A stretch of DNA of 64,000 nucleotides from Rosistilla carotiformis (GCF_007753095.1 NZ_CP036348.1:6797411-6861410), one strand, 5' to 3'. Numbered from the stretch's first letter, positions 46,047-55,743 are shown. Notes: generated by a model not told the origin, from the letters alone. Translations and numbers: made by a program.

Positions 46047-46457
46047 CTAGCCCAACGGTGCGTCTTTGATCTTCCAGACATCGCCATTTCGTTGCAGGGT
46101 CCAGACCTGTTCGGTCTCCGTTGCATCGGAAGGCTTTTTGCGGCCACCATCTTTTCCGGATGTGCTGTAGACACCGCCAAAGATTTTGACTGGCACGGTT
46201 GCGCTGTCACCATCGACGGTTGCTTCTCCGACAACCTGGAAGCCACGCGCCCCGTAGTCCTTGCGATTTTCGGGAGCTGCCCCGGTGACAAACGCTTTGG
46301 AAAAGCTCTCTTCATCGCCAGCGGCGTCGCCCAAGCCTTCGACTTGAGCATTCAGGTTTTGAGCATCGGTCACTTGGACCGGATCGGTTGAACCGCAGCC
46401 AACCAGGGCGGGGGCTGCCAAGAGAGCAACGATAAACAACTTGCTAACGTTTTTCAT
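46047..46457 (-). CDS. Small lipoprotein between DUF1559 gene 3 and the cytochrome gene
   Basis: The 136-residue protein has a basic start (KNVSK), a hydrophobic core and a lipobox LVGC followed by GSTDP. The mature part is polar, with an end (QVWTLQRNGDVWKIKDAPLG) that looks like a small beta domain as in nuclear-transport-factor- or LPPG-like lipoproteins. I infer a lipid-anchored envelope protein. ATG at 46457 is chosen because it gives the signal peptide; the frame is open up to 46514. It follows DUF1559 gene 3 by 153 bases and precedes the cytochrome gene by 3 bases. Confidence 0.85.
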   Translation of the reverse strand: MKNVSKLFIVALLAAPALVGCGSTDPVQVTDAQNLNAQVEGLGDAAGDEESFSKAFVTGAAPENRKDYGARGFQVVGEATVDGDSATVPVKIFGGVYSTSGKDGGRKKPSDATETEQVWTLQRNGDVWKIKDAPLG

Positions 46458-46610
46458 GGATCTAAAAGTGTTGAAGGGGGTTTGAGTTTGGGGGATTTCG
46501 TTTGGCGACATCAAGCACTGGCGGCGCGGGCGATCTTTGCCTCGCGCCGGAGGTCAGCTGCTGGAATGCCAACAGCCCGACCGGTGTTGTCGCTATCGTT
46601 TCGTCGCGGC

Positions 46611-47714
46611 TTATTCCGAGACGACTTCGCCGTTTTGGGCGGTGTTCAACGGACGCCAGACGGCAACGTTATCGACCGTCTCGGAGAAGAACCGAACCGA
46701 TCCATCGGCCATCGCGGTATTCACGCCTCCGGGATGAAAGCTTCTCGCGGCGGCATAGACGTTTTCGGTGTCGCGTTCTTCGGTGCATGCCAGCAGAGGA
46801 AAGCGGTCGTCTGGGATCGCTTCATCACAAGCGGCGATCACGTCCCGTTCGCGTGAGTTAGGATTCAGGAAGGCGCTGAAAATCGTAGCTCCCATCGCTG
46901 GCGACATCCAAACGCCGCGGATGTCGGTGCTGGAGGTTCCCGTAAGCCCGTCGGTGCCAATGATCTCGCTCAACGCCACGGTATTGCTCAATCCATCGGT
47001 CAAGTCCTGGCTACCCATCCCCTTGGAGTGCTGATAGCGATCAGCTCTGGTAACTGCGGGAGTATTGAACTTTTCCTGCGTGGTGTAGTAGGTGCCAAAT
47101 GCACCGCGAGTGGCACTGCTTTCCCAAGAGAGCATGTTGCCCGAGCCCCAGCTGGCCGCATAGTTGCTCCCTTTGCCCAGGGCTTCGAGGCCGTAGCCGC
47201 CGTCGCTGAATTGCTTGGAGAGTGTCACGGCCGAAGGGCAGCGAGAGAAGGCGGGTAGCTGCTCGCGACCGAAGAAGGTCGGATCGATCGATTCGCAGTG
47301 GTCGCAAGGGTTCTGGGTTCCCGTAGGGCGGTCGGCTTCACAGTCCTCGACCAGATCCCACAGACCAGGTTGTTCGACATATGGCAGAAGGAGCGCCAGC
47401 CAGTGCCAGCCCATCTCGTTTTGGCCGTGCTGCCAGCCGCCGGTTTTATAGCGATTGGCCGATTCGTCGTAGTTAACCCAACCTGGTGGCAGCGTGCCGA
47501 AGGTATCCATGTGGTTGTGCAACGCCAACCCAAGTTGCTTCATGTTGTTTTGGCACTGCATCCGCCGAGCCGCTTCGCGAGCCGCTTGGACTGCAGGCAG
47601 CAACAACCCGACAAGGATGCCGATGATCGCGATCACGACCAGCAGTTCCACGAGGGTGAACCCCATACGGTTGGGACGTCTTGAGTCCCCGTTTTTCTGT
47701 TGAAGACAGGTCAC
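46611..47714 (-). CDS. DUF1559 pseudopilin-like protein (gene 3)
   Basis: The protein has the MGFTLVELLVVIAIIG prepilin-like start, QAAREAARRMQCQNNMKQLGL and a full H-X9-DG motif (FHPGGVNTAMADGS). The start is uncertain. GTG at 47714 has GAGGAG ten bases upstream and gives 367 residues with a basic leader; TTG at 47732 and ATG at 47666 are alternatives. It heads the minus-strand run that continues through the lipoprotein and the seven-haem cytochrome, so its exported pseudopilin may work with them. An AT-rich promoter-like region precedes it. Confidence 0.9.
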   Translation of the reverse strand: MTCLQQKNGDSRRPNRMGFTLVELLVVIAIIGILVGLLLPAVQAAREAARRMQCQNNMKQLGLALHNHMDTFGTLPPGWVNYDESANRYKTGGWQHGQNEMGWHWLALLLPYVEQPGLWDLVEDCEADRPTGTQNPCDHCESIDPTFFGREQLPAFSRCPSAVTLSKQFSDGGYGLEALGKGSNYAASWGSGNMLSWESSATRGAFGTYYTTQEKFNTPAVTRADRYQHSKGMGSQDLTDGLSNTVALSEIIGTDGLTGTSSTDIRGVWMSPAMGATIFSAFLNPNSRERDVIAACDEAIPDDRFPLLACTEERDTENVYAAARSFHPGGVNTAMADGSVRFFSETVDNVAVWRPLNTAQNGEVVSE

Positions 47715-48096
47715 TGTAGAAATGCTCCTCAAATGAGTTCGAATGAAAACAAAGTCAGCGCCGAGAAAACCGATAGCGCAGAGAACGCAACAAGTCGTTG
47801 CGCGTGACTTCTTTCGACGGGAGCAGGCTAGAAGAAGATTATTCAGGAACGGTTGCGTTTAGATGAAGAACGCATTAACCGGCTTTCCCATTCGGACCGC
47901 GCTAGAACAGTGGTAAATCTGAGCGCATTCAGCATCATTTGAGTAGGCTTACGGAACACTAAGGCGGAATCACACCGGAAAACTTTTCAACTTTTTTTCC
48001 TACCAGGAAAGCGATCCCAGCCCGGCATCCGCCCCTGTTACTGAGCGCCGCTGCCCAGAAGAACCGGAACGTAGGGAAAGTTATCTCCGGCGCGAC
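47715..48096. other. Promoter region of the DUF1559-cytochrome run
   Basis: These 382 bases separate the HtrA-like gene (ends 48097) from DUF1559 gene 3. There is no supported gene. A short T tract near 47990-48000 and AT-rich stretches near 47820-47900 fit a promoter for the minus-strand run. I could not assign boxes. Confidence 0.4.
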
Positions 48097-49197
48097 TTAG
48101 GGTCGCGCGGTGACGGTCAATGTTGTTTGATACTGCTTCCCCTCGCGCAGGAGAACCACAGCCACCTCTTGGCCGATAGGAGTCAGGCCGACTTGATTGA
48201 CCAGGTGGTCATCATCCTCGATCTCAACGCCATTGAACCGCTGGATAAGGTCGTCGTGTTGCAGGTGTCCCTGAGCCGCTGGCGAATTAGGCGTCACCTT
48301 TTTGACCAACGCGCCACGCGGCCGACGAACCCCCAATCGAATAGCAGTCTCTGGACCGAAGTCAGGATCCAGCGAAACCCCCAGATAAGATCGCTGCAGC
48401 CTGCCCACAGTGGCGAGCTGACGCGCCACAAGCATCACCATATTGATTGGAATCGCAAATCCGATCCCTTCGCTGCCGCCGCTGCTGCTGGCGATCGCGG
48501 TGTTGAGCCCAATCACTTCTCCCTGAAGATTCAACAACGGGCCACCGCTGTTGCCGGGATTGATGGCCGCGTCGGTTTGAAAGAAGTCCTGCAATTCGAT
48601 TCGCTCTTCGCCCAATGTCAGATCACGACGCCCCTTTGCACTGATGATCCCAAAGGTCACCGAGTGGCTGAGGCCGAAAGGGCTGCCAATCGCCAGAACA
48701 AAGTCACCGATGTCGACACGGTCACTATCGCCCAGTTGGGCGATTTCCAAGTCCTCCCCACGCACCTCCATGATCGCCACATCGGTGCTCGAATCACTAA
48801 TGATTCGTATCGGATGCAGTTCGCGACCATCGCTTAACCGAACCGTAACCTGCGACTCCTTGGCTCCAAAGACCACGTGCCGATTGGTCAGCACGTAAAA
48901 ACTTCCATCGATCTCGACGATCGCCCCCGAACCGGCTTCGTCGAACTCCTCGCTGCGGCCACGTTTGGTTTCGGTCTTACGGGCTTCCAGATGAACCACG
49001 CTCGGCTTGGCGACCCGAGCGACATGCTTCACCACACGACTCATACTTTGCAGAACAGCGATTTCGCCTGGGATATCGATCTCCGGACGGGGAGCGGCAC
49101 GATCGTTTACAAGACTGGCGGGAGTCAGCTGAGCAAAAGCTGGCCCCATCAGTCCGCAAAGGATCGCGATAGTCAGGATCGATCTTGAATAGTTCAT
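48097..49197 (-). CDS. HtrA/DegP-like trypsin-type serine protease
   Basis: The 366-residue protein has a signal peptide (SILTIAILCGLMGPAFA) and a protease domain with His107 in TNRHVV, Asp139 in SSTDVAI and Ser217 in GNSGGP. A single PDZ domain follows (about 270-360), with RSYLGVSLDPDFG and GHLQHDDLIQRFNGV. It probably degrades or refolds damaged periplasmic proteins. It is shorter than DegP, which has two PDZ domains, and closer to DegS/HtrA in layout. ATG at 49197 is chosen; the frame is open to 49326 but without signal features. It is monocistronic on the minus strand. Confidence 0.93.
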   Translation of the reverse strand: MNYSRSILTIAILCGLMGPAFAQLTPASLVNDRAAPRPEIDIPGEIAVLQSMSRVVKHVARVAKPSVVHLEARKTETKRGRSEEFDEAGSGAIVEIDGSFYVLTNRHVVFGAKESQVTVRLSDGRELHPIRIISDSSTDVAIMEVRGEDLEIAQLGDSDRVDIGDFVLAIGSPFGLSHSVTFGIISAKGRRDLTLGEERIELQDFFQTDAAINPGNSGGPLLNLQGEVIGLNTAIASSSGGSEGIGFAIPINMVMLVARQLATVGRLQRSYLGVSLDPDFGPETAIRLGVRRPRGALVKKVTPNSPAAQGHLQHDDLIQRFNGVEIEDDDHLVNQVGLTPIGQEVAVVLLREGKQYQTTLTVTARP

Positions 49198-49476
49198 AGT
49201 TCTGTGAGTCCCGAAACGCAAATACGCCACCGTCGAAAAATATCGCCTGCCGTACTGAACATCGGTATTGTTGCGGTTCGACTTCGCTGACGTCGATTCA
49301 ACATGGATGATGCACAGCATCGACATAACACGAAAAAAGCGAAGCGTTTTCCAAATTGAAATCGCTTCGCTATCAATGATATTTAGAATCGCCAGTCAGG
49401 GCCAACATCCCTGCAGCGAAGCCAGCCCTCGCGAATCCAACGATCGCAACGGGGTGGTGGCGACCGCAAAGGCAGC

Positions 49477-49887
49477 CTACACGCTATCGACTTCGCTACC
49501 GTTTTGTGGGCGGCTCCAGGACCATCCCCCTCCGGTATCGGTCCCTTCGCTTTTGCGTTTACATTCGATGCATTCGGTCGCGTAGGGAACGATCTGCAGT
49601 CGGGCGACCGGAATTACTTTGCCACACCCATCACAGCTACCGTAAGATCCATCGCGCATCCGGGCTAGCGCGTCGTCGATTTGCCCCAACTCGCGGCTCT
49701 CGACTTCCGCCAATTGGCTACTCAGTTCGTCGCGCGCCGTGTCCGACGCAGCGTCGAGGACATCGCCATGGCTCTGCTCGCGAAGTTCATTCAGCGAACT
49801 CAGATCGCCCGCCAGAACTCGACGCAATGCATCCCGCCGTCGAACGAGCAATTGTCGCAACTTCAAGATAGCTTGTGTACGTGCCAT
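49477..49887 (-). CDS. TraR/DksA family zinc finger protein
   Basis: The 136-residue protein has an N-terminal helical coiled-coil region (about 1-85) with the acidic pair in RDELSSQLAEVESRELGQID, and a C4 zinc finger CDGCGKVIPVARLQIVP...CIEC. This matches TraR/DksA proteins that bind in the RNA polymerase secondary channel. A role in growth-rate control of transcription is expected, though the exact coiled-coil tip residues are not canonical DksA (DxxDxA). It is divergent from the FHA gene and co-directional with the HtrA-like gene. Confidence 0.92.
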   Translation of the reverse strand: MARTQAILKLRQLLVRRRDALRRVLAGDLSSLNELREQSHGDVLDAASDTARDELSSQLAEVESRELGQIDDALARMRDGSYGSCDGCGKVIPVARLQIVPYATECIECKRKSEGTDTGGGWSWSRPQNGSEVDSV

Positions 49888-50473
49888 ATCTCTAACAGCC
49901 TCAATTCAATGATGGTTAATCTTCGGATTGCCCACAGCCGTCTCGATCTTTGCAGTCGAACCATCGCAGTCTGATGCGACTTTCAACAGCCCGCCTGACG
50001 TAACTCAGACGGCATTCCACGGGCTCAGGTTCCTCTACTTGGTCCGGTGAATTCCTCGCAGGCAATCTAAACTATAGTACGCATTCCCAATCTGAAGCGG
50101 CGCGTAGCTCAAATTCGCTGATTTGAGTTGTCACCGACAACTCGCAAGTCGTTCAATGAAAATGACTTGCGCATGCTAGCCGAGGTCGATCCAGGTTCCC
50201 TTCCGAACGCTTTTTTTGTCGGACAGTTTGAATTCCTTGCTATCACGCCCTCAACCTACCGACTTCTACCCCAGCGACGAGGCTTCGGTTCAAGAAAATC
50301 GCCGATCGGGCAATTGCTAGCTGAACCAACCCGCATTTTTGGGATAAATAGAGCTTGAGAAATCCAAGGAAAGTCGGATCAGTCTGGTTTGGAGGAATGT
50401 ACGAACGTTATCGTTCCGATAGAAGAGATGACGGGATAGTCCCCATGGAAGGAATCAATCGGAAGGCAACGAC
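49888..50473. other. Divergent region before the FHA gene
   Basis: No gene is supported in this 586-base stretch. Short open frames at 50128-50358 and 50355-50549 have no family features and the second runs into the FHA gene out of frame. It should contain the promoters of the DksA-like and FHA genes. The FHA start has GGAAGG at 50461-50466. Confidence 0.45.
50125..50143. promoter_or_regulatory. 8-bp perfect inverted repeat upstream of the FHA gene
   Basis: GAGTTGTC at 50125-50132 pairs perfectly with GACAACTC at 50136-50143 around a three-base loop. No T tract follows, so it is more likely an operator or RNA hairpin than a terminator. It is about 330 bases before the FHA gene and 240 bases before the DksA-like start on the other strand. 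Confidence 0.3.
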
Positions 50474-53400
50474 GTGTCCGCACCAGCTAACACCCACAAG
50501 CCAACGCAAAACTCGGGCTCCGATGGCCCCAGTACGAATGACTACGTAGAGTTTCAAGTCGACCGCGTCGGGCACCCCCGCCGCCGGTTACGACTGAGCG
50601 GCCAAAGCTACACATTCGGATCGGGCGAAGGATGTTCGGTCCGTCTGGAGGATCCGTCGTTGCGCAAGACGCACGCCATCCTCATCCGCCAACAGGACCG
50701 GCTACTGGTTCGCGGATACGGCATCGCGATCTTGGTCAATGGGATTCGCGTCACCGAAGCGTGGCTTGAACCGCAGGACAACATCCAGCTGGGCGACTAC
50801 ACGCTGACGTTGCTGCAGGGGGTTCGTAACCCAGGCTCTCCAACGACGCAACCGTCCCGGCCCCCGTTACCAATCGCCGAAGCCGCCCATTCGCCATTTG
50901 CAGAATCGGCCCGTCACTTCATCACCTCGCCACGGCAAACCAGCGACGCGCAGCCGCTTGCGCGTAACCCAAGGAAAGATGGCGCCGCGACCTCCAGCCG
51001 CCTGTCTTTTGCCGACGGGATGCGTTTGGTATCCAAATCGCCTGTCCATTTCGACGCCGAAGATTATTTCTCGCGTCTAACTCCGCTCGCCCCAGCGCGT
51101 CAACCCTCTTCGGACAAACCGCCAGCCCTGGACCCCAGGGAAGCGGCACGGCTGCAGCGCTTGGAAGAAATGCAAGCGCAGTCATCGCAACACGCCGAAG
51201 CCGCGATCGCTTCGAGCGCGGCATCGACCCACGCGGTGGAAACGCTGGCCGACAAACTCGATTCGCTGTTCGAACAATTGGCCGTCAATACCGAACGGCA
51301 GCGTTCCGACGCGTTGCAACAAGAACTTGAATCCGCCAACGCGAAACACGCGAACCAGCTAGAAGCCTTCATGCTGCTGACCGATCGCGTCAGCGTGCTG
51401 GAAACCGCCGTGGACCGTGCCAACAAAGAGGCTCGCCAACACCGCGAGAAGCACGAACAAGCCCTGCTACGGATCCAGCAATTGGAAACGCAGTTGAGCG
51501 AAGCAATCGCCACGCACAGCGCGCGGCAAGCCAGTTGGGAACAGGAGACCGAGGGACTACGCAAATCGATCGACGATCTGAACGATCAGCTCTCTTCGGC
51601 GCAACAGCATCTATCGGAGCAGCAAAAAGAATCGCTCCAATGGCGCAAAGAATTGGACGATGCCATCGCGGGCGCCGACAAATCCGCGGCCGAACATGCC
51701 ACGGCCATCGCAGCGCATCTGAAACGCCAAGACGAATTGACCGCCGAACATGCCCGCGTCGTCGAAGAACTCGCGTTGCAGCATGCCGAACAGAATGAAG
51801 CGTTGGCGGCAGCGCACGCCCGTTCGATCGAGGACCTTTTGGCGGAGCAAGAGCAACTCAAATCGCAGCTCGCCCAAGAGCTCGCCGATCATGAACAGGC
51901 GTTGGAGCGGGAGCAAGCCGAGCACCAACAGGGGCTTGCGGTCCACGCCGAACAAAACGCAGCGGCAGCAGCGAAGATCGCGCATCTCGAAAACGAACTT
52001 GCCGAAGCGGTGACGAAATACAAGAACCACCAACAGGTCTGGGAGGCCGAAGCCAAAGAGCTCAACGCAACGATCGAACAGATCAGTCGGCAGATGGCGA
52101 TTTCAGAAACGAAATACAATGAACAGCGAGAGCTGGCCGACCAATTGCAAAATCAACTGACCGATATCGAATCGGCCAACGCCGTTGCTGAAGGGGAAGT
52201 CGTCGATCAAACCGCCGAATTGCTTCAGGAATTGCAGAACGCACAAGATCGGTTGGCGGCGCTGCGGATCGAACAAACGGCTCGGCAAAGCTCGTGGCAG
52301 CTTGAACGCGAAGAACTCGAATACAAGATTTCCCATCAAGCGGCCGAACTTTCGCAACTCTCAGCCCAGCGTTCGGCGGTCAATCCCCAAGACGAAGCGA
52401 CGGTCGCGAACCGACTCGCCGCACGCCTGCAGGCCGAAGTCAATCGGCTGCACCAAGACGCACCTCTGGAAACGCCGGACGCCAAACTGCCGTTTGCCGA
52501 ATTCACAAACGATCAAGAAGGCAACGGATCGGAAGCGTTCGCCCTCCTCGCCGATGGCGAAGCGTTGACGGCCGAGGACTCCCTGCCGCAAGGCCTCGAT
52601 GACGCAGCGCCCTCGACGCAACAAGCTGCCGAAACGTTTTCAACCCCCTCGAAACAGGAACCCGACGCTGCCGACGCTGCATCGCTCGAGGACGAACCCG
52701 CTGCGGAAAGCTTCGATTCCGAAGCCATATCGGCTGACGACGCCGAAGTCCAAACCATCGCTAGCGCCGATGCTCACGTTGACGACGAAGAACCATCGTC
52801 CGTATTCGCTTTTCCCCAGGAAGAGCATGCCGCGACCGACGCCGAGGTATCGATTGAGGAAACTCCAGCCGAGCCCCTCGAGGCGCCGCCTCAGCACAGC
52901 GTGTATCACAACCTAACCGATCCCAACACGAACCCCGACGATCCATCGGCACTGCAAGTCGAGGATCAGGAGATGGCATGGGGAACCGGGGCGGAGAACG
53001 AGAACGCCGACGATGACGATGACGAGCCGATCGCTAACACCTACGTGATCGAGAACCCACAACAACTGGACATACCCGCCAGCGGGCTGCCTGCCTTTGG
53101 CGAGGCCTTTGGCTTTCCTCCTCAAGCCGCGGCGCAGCCCGATGACGATGCGCCCTTCGGCGAAGACGCATCGTCGGTGGCCAATGCGACGGAAGGCGAA
53201 GGCTCGTTCGGCAGTTACGACGAAGCGGGCTGGGAGGACGACGCGGGGGAACTGGTCATCGATTCGTCGACCGACGACGAAGTCTCTCCATGGGGCGACG
53301 ACGACGACGATGCACTCAGCGGCTTGGCAGCGGAGATGATTGGCGAATTCAACCAAGATGCTCCCCAAGCGGGCTCGTTTGCCAATCTATCCGAATCGAG

Positions 53401-54526
53401 CACCTACGATCCCACCGCCATGGACCTGAACATGTCGATGTCGATGGGTGTCTCATTCCCGAACTCTTCCGACGCTCCCGAATCAAGCGACGCTGATGAA
53501 CACGGTCCCGGCCCGGTCATCTCCCAAGCGTTCCCCAGCATTCCCGAAGCCCGTGAGATCGACAAGGCCGACAGCGGCATCGATGCCGACGATTTTGCCG
53601 GGCACACTCAAATGATGCCCGCAGGGGGCTATGTCGTTTCTCCGCCAGAAGATCATCTTGCTCAAGACGCGGTCGATGCGGAGCGCGAGACCTACGACCC
53701 GCCGCACAGCGAAGCCCCCGTCGAACCTGACGACGTGATGGTCGATTCCGCCGCGGAGCTCGCCCCGCCGCCCGAGCCGGCGGAAGAAGAAGCGTCCTAT
53801 TATGGTTCGCAAGCGATCGACGAACCCTACGACGAGGCTCCCGCGGAAGAACCCGTTCAAAAATCGGATCTGCCACGCCGCGAAGTTCCGCTATACGAAC
53901 CGCCCAGTGAGAGTGCCGCGAGCGGATCGGTAGCCGAAACGCCTAGCGAGGACGAAGAGGATTCGATCGAAGCCTATATGAATCGCTTGCTCAATCGCAT
54001 GCATGGAAAGAACGACGAGCCCGAGCCTGCGGCGCCGTCGCGCCCCGAGCCGACGGCGGCCCCCGTCGTATCGCAACCCACCGTTGAATCCTTGGTGGAA
54101 GCGACCGTCGTGGAAGAAGCCAAGCAAGACGTGATGCACGAATCGGAATACGTTCCACGCAGTGCCGCGCCGGAACATACCGCCAACCTTACGGCGATGC
54201 GTGAACTGGCCAACAGTTCGGCTCGGCAAGCGATCGCTAAAAGCGTTCGGAATCGGCAACGCAGTCAATCGATGCTGAAATTGTTCCTTTCGGGAGCATT
54301 CATCATGGGCAGCGGCACCTTCGCCGTGCTTGCCCAACGCCAACTGATGCCCTACGCATTGGCCTCCGCCGCCTGTGTGCTGCTGGCCATCTACTGGGGA
54401 CTCAGCGGCCTCAAGCTGCTCAAGGGAAGCGGTACTCCGTCTTCAGAGCGATCGCAGCCCCCCGCGAAAGAGCCGTCCGATACGGCGGCGAATCGCGATG
54501 CACCTGCCGGTGGCGATCGATCCTAG
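50474..54526 (+). CDS. FHA domain protein with long coiled coil, acidic region and two C-terminal membrane helices
   Basis: The 1350-residue protein starts with GTG and has GGAAGG seven bases upstream. An FHA domain occupies about residues 25-115 (SYTFGSGEGCSVRL, LRKTHAILIR, LVNGIRV), so it should bind phosphothreonine peptides. Residues about 220-660 form a long coiled coil with heptads, including LEQLAVNTERQRS-like and EHEQAL-like runs. An acidic, low-complexity region (about 690-1200) follows, rich in Asp, Glu, Ala and Pro. Two membrane helices lie near 1275-1325 (LKLFLSGAFIMGSGTFAVLA and ALASAACVLLAIYWGL). The N-terminal parts probably stay in the cytoplasm, tethered to the membrane. Planctomycetes encode many Ser/Thr kinases that could phosphorylate partners. 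The function is unknown. Confidence 0.85.
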   Translation: MSAPANTHKPTQNSGSDGPSTNDYVEFQVDRVGHPRRRLRLSGQSYTFGSGEGCSVRLEDPSLRKTHAILIRQQDRLLVRGYGIAILVNGIRVTEAWLEPQDNIQLGDYTLTLLQGVRNPGSPTTQPSRPPLPIAEAAHSPFAESARHFITSPRQTSDAQPLARNPRKDGAATSSRLSFADGMRLVSKSPVHFDAEDYFSRLTPLAPARQPSSDKPPALDPREAARLQRLEEMQAQSSQHAEAAIASSAASTHAVETLADKLDSLFEQLAVNTERQRSDALQQELESANAKHANQLEAFMLLTDRVSVLETAVDRANKEARQHREKHEQALLRIQQLETQLSEAIATHSARQASWEQETEGLRKSIDDLNDQLSSAQQHLSEQQKESLQWRKELDDAIAGADKSAAEHATAIAAHLKRQDELTAEHARVVEELALQHAEQNEALAAAHARSIEDLLAEQEQLKSQLAQELADHEQALEREQAEHQQGLAVHAEQNAAAAAKIAHLENELAEAVTKYKNHQQVWEAEAKELNATIEQISRQMAISETKYNEQRELADQLQNQLTDIESANAVAEGEVVDQTAELLQELQNAQDRLAALRIEQTARQSSWQLEREELEYKISHQAAELSQLSAQRSAVNPQDEATVANRLAARLQAEVNRLHQDAPLETPDAKLPFAEFTNDQEGNGSEAFALLADGEALTAEDSLPQGLDDAAPSTQQAAETFSTPSKQEPDAADAASLEDEPAAESFDSEAISADDAEVQTIASADAHVDDEEPSSVFAFPQEEHAATDAEVSIEETPAEPLEAPPQHSVYHNLTDPNTNPDDPSALQVEDQEMAWGTGAENENADDDDDEPIANTYVIENPQQLDIPASGLPAFGEAFGFPPQAAAQPDDDAPFGEDASSVANATEGEGSFGSYDEAGWEDDAGELVIDSSTDDEVSPWGDDDDDALSGLAAEMIGEFNQDAPQAGSFANLSESSTYDPTAMDLNMSMSMGVSFPNSSDAPESSDADEHGPGPVISQAFPSIPEAREIDKADSGIDADDFAGHTQMMPAGGYVVSPPEDHLAQDAVDAERETYDPPHSEAPVEPDDVMVDSAAELAPPPEPAEEEASYYGSQAIDEPYDEAPAEEPVQKSDLPRREVPLYEPPSESAASGSVAETPSEDEEDSIEAYMNRLLNRMHGKNDEPEPAAPSRPEPTAAPVVSQPTVESLVEATVVEEAKQDVMHESEYVPRSAAPEHTANLTAMRELANSSARQAIAKSVRNRQRSQSMLKLFLSGAFIMGSGTFAVLAQRQLMPYALASAACVLLAIYWGLSGLKLLKGSGTPSSERSQPPAKEPSDTAANRDAPAGGDRS

Positions 54527-54753
54527 GCTGCACCGCCGTCTCAAATCTCCCCGAATCACGTCGCTGCCGCTTCATTTTGAAGCGTTGCTCGGCAGAGATG
54601 TGAATTATTGATGGAGCTTGCGTGTTTTTCTTTGCGGTTCTGATTTTGAACCGTTGACGAACCTGGATTGTGTCGATTACCTTGCATCAAAGGAATTCAA
54701 GCTAAACCACCACTCCATTAGACAAGCTAATATTACGAGCAAACCTTCCGTTC

Positions 54754-55716
54754 ATGCAGATCCGAGCACTCCGAGTATTTTGTGACATCGCCAGCCAACG
54801 CAGCTTTTCGCGTGCGGCTGCGGCTCACGGCATGACTCAAAGCGCTGCCAGTCAGATCGTCCACCATCTGGAACAGGACCTGTCTGTTCAATTGATCGAT
54901 CGATCCAAGCGTCCGCTGGTTCTCACTCCCGCCGGGCAGCTCTATTTCGAAGGTTTGCAACGCATCCTCTACGATTTCCAAACACTCGAACAGGAAGTTC
55001 GTTCGTTTGGGAAACGGCTAGCCGGACACGTCGAGGTCGCTTCGATCTACTCCGTCGGGCTCAGCTACATGCCCTCGGCCAAGTCGGAATTTGCCAAACG
55101 GCATCCCGATGTCGATTTGCATGTCGAATTTGTGATTCCCGAACGGGTTCACGAATCGGTGATGGAAGGGACGGCCGACCTCGGGTTGATCTCCTATCCC
55201 AAGAGCACGCGAACATTAAATTGCGTGACCTGGCAGCGCGAACCGATGAAGCTTATCTGTGCGCCGGACCATCCCTTTGCCAGTCGTCGCGAGGTCTGCT
55301 TGGCAGACCTCAACGGCCAGCTGATGCTGGGGTTCGATTCGTCGCTGAAGGTCCAACGCGAAATCGTCGCTTACTTGACGCGAAACGGCATCCGCCCCAA
55401 GTTCGATACCGGTTTCGATAACATCGATTCCTTGATTCGCGCCATTCAACTCAACAGCGGTATCGGCATCCTTCCCGAGCCCGCGATCCGACGCGAGGTC
55501 GCCAACGATTCACTACGTGTGATTCAATGCCCCGACCTCGAAATCACTCGTCCACTTGGCATCATCTGGCGTCGTGGAGCCCGTCTTGGGCCGGCGGCGT
55601 TGGAATTTGGTGCATTGCTGTTGGGACGTCCGTTAAAACCGGACGAATCGAGTTCTGAACTTCGCCGCCGTGCCGACGCTGAATTGAAACAGCTGGCCGC
55701 CTCGGCCGCGACCTAG
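54754..55716 (+). CDS. LysR-type transcriptional regulator upstream of gltBD
   Basis: The 320-residue protein has the winged helix-turn-helix of LysR regulators at residues 1-62 (LRVFCDIASQRSFSRAAA, MTQSAASQIVHHLEQDL) and a LysR substrate-binding domain (about 90-295, with AGHVEVASIYSVGLSYMP and GIGILPEPAI). It is encoded on the same strand as gltB, 105 bases upstream, so regulation of glutamate synthase is plausible; in Bacillus the LysR protein GltC controls gltAB in this way, though its gene is divergent. The inducer is not known. Palindromes lie between it and gltB. The final 25 residues are a polar tail. Confidence 0.9.
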   Translation: MQIRALRVFCDIASQRSFSRAAAAHGMTQSAASQIVHHLEQDLSVQLIDRSKRPLVLTPAGQLYFEGLQRILYDFQTLEQEVRSFGKRLAGHVEVASIYSVGLSYMPSAKSEFAKRHPDVDLHVEFVIPERVHESVMEGTADLGLISYPKSTRTLNCVTWQREPMKLICAPDHPFASRREVCLADLNGQLMLGFDSSLKVQREIVAYLTRNGIRPKFDTGFDNIDSLIRAIQLNSGIGILPEPAIRREVANDSLRVIQCPDLEITRPLGIIWRRGARLGPAALEFGALLLGRPLKPDESSSELRRRADAELKQLAASAAT

Positions 55717-55722
55717 GCCAGC

Positions 55723-55743
55723 GCGAGAACCTCTGGTTCTCGC
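55723..55743. promoter_or_regulatory. 9-bp perfect inverted repeat after the LysR gene
   Basis: GCGAGAACC at 55723-55731 pairs perfectly with GGTTCTCGC at 55735-55743 around TCT. It stands seven bases after the LysR stop and 79 bases before gltB. It could end the LysR transcript (no T tract) or serve as a binding site. Confidence 0.45.

Noticed and set aside
50128-50358. 76-residue frame before the FHA gene
   Set aside because: No ribosome binding site, no hydrophobic or motif features, and it contains the promoter region and a hairpin.
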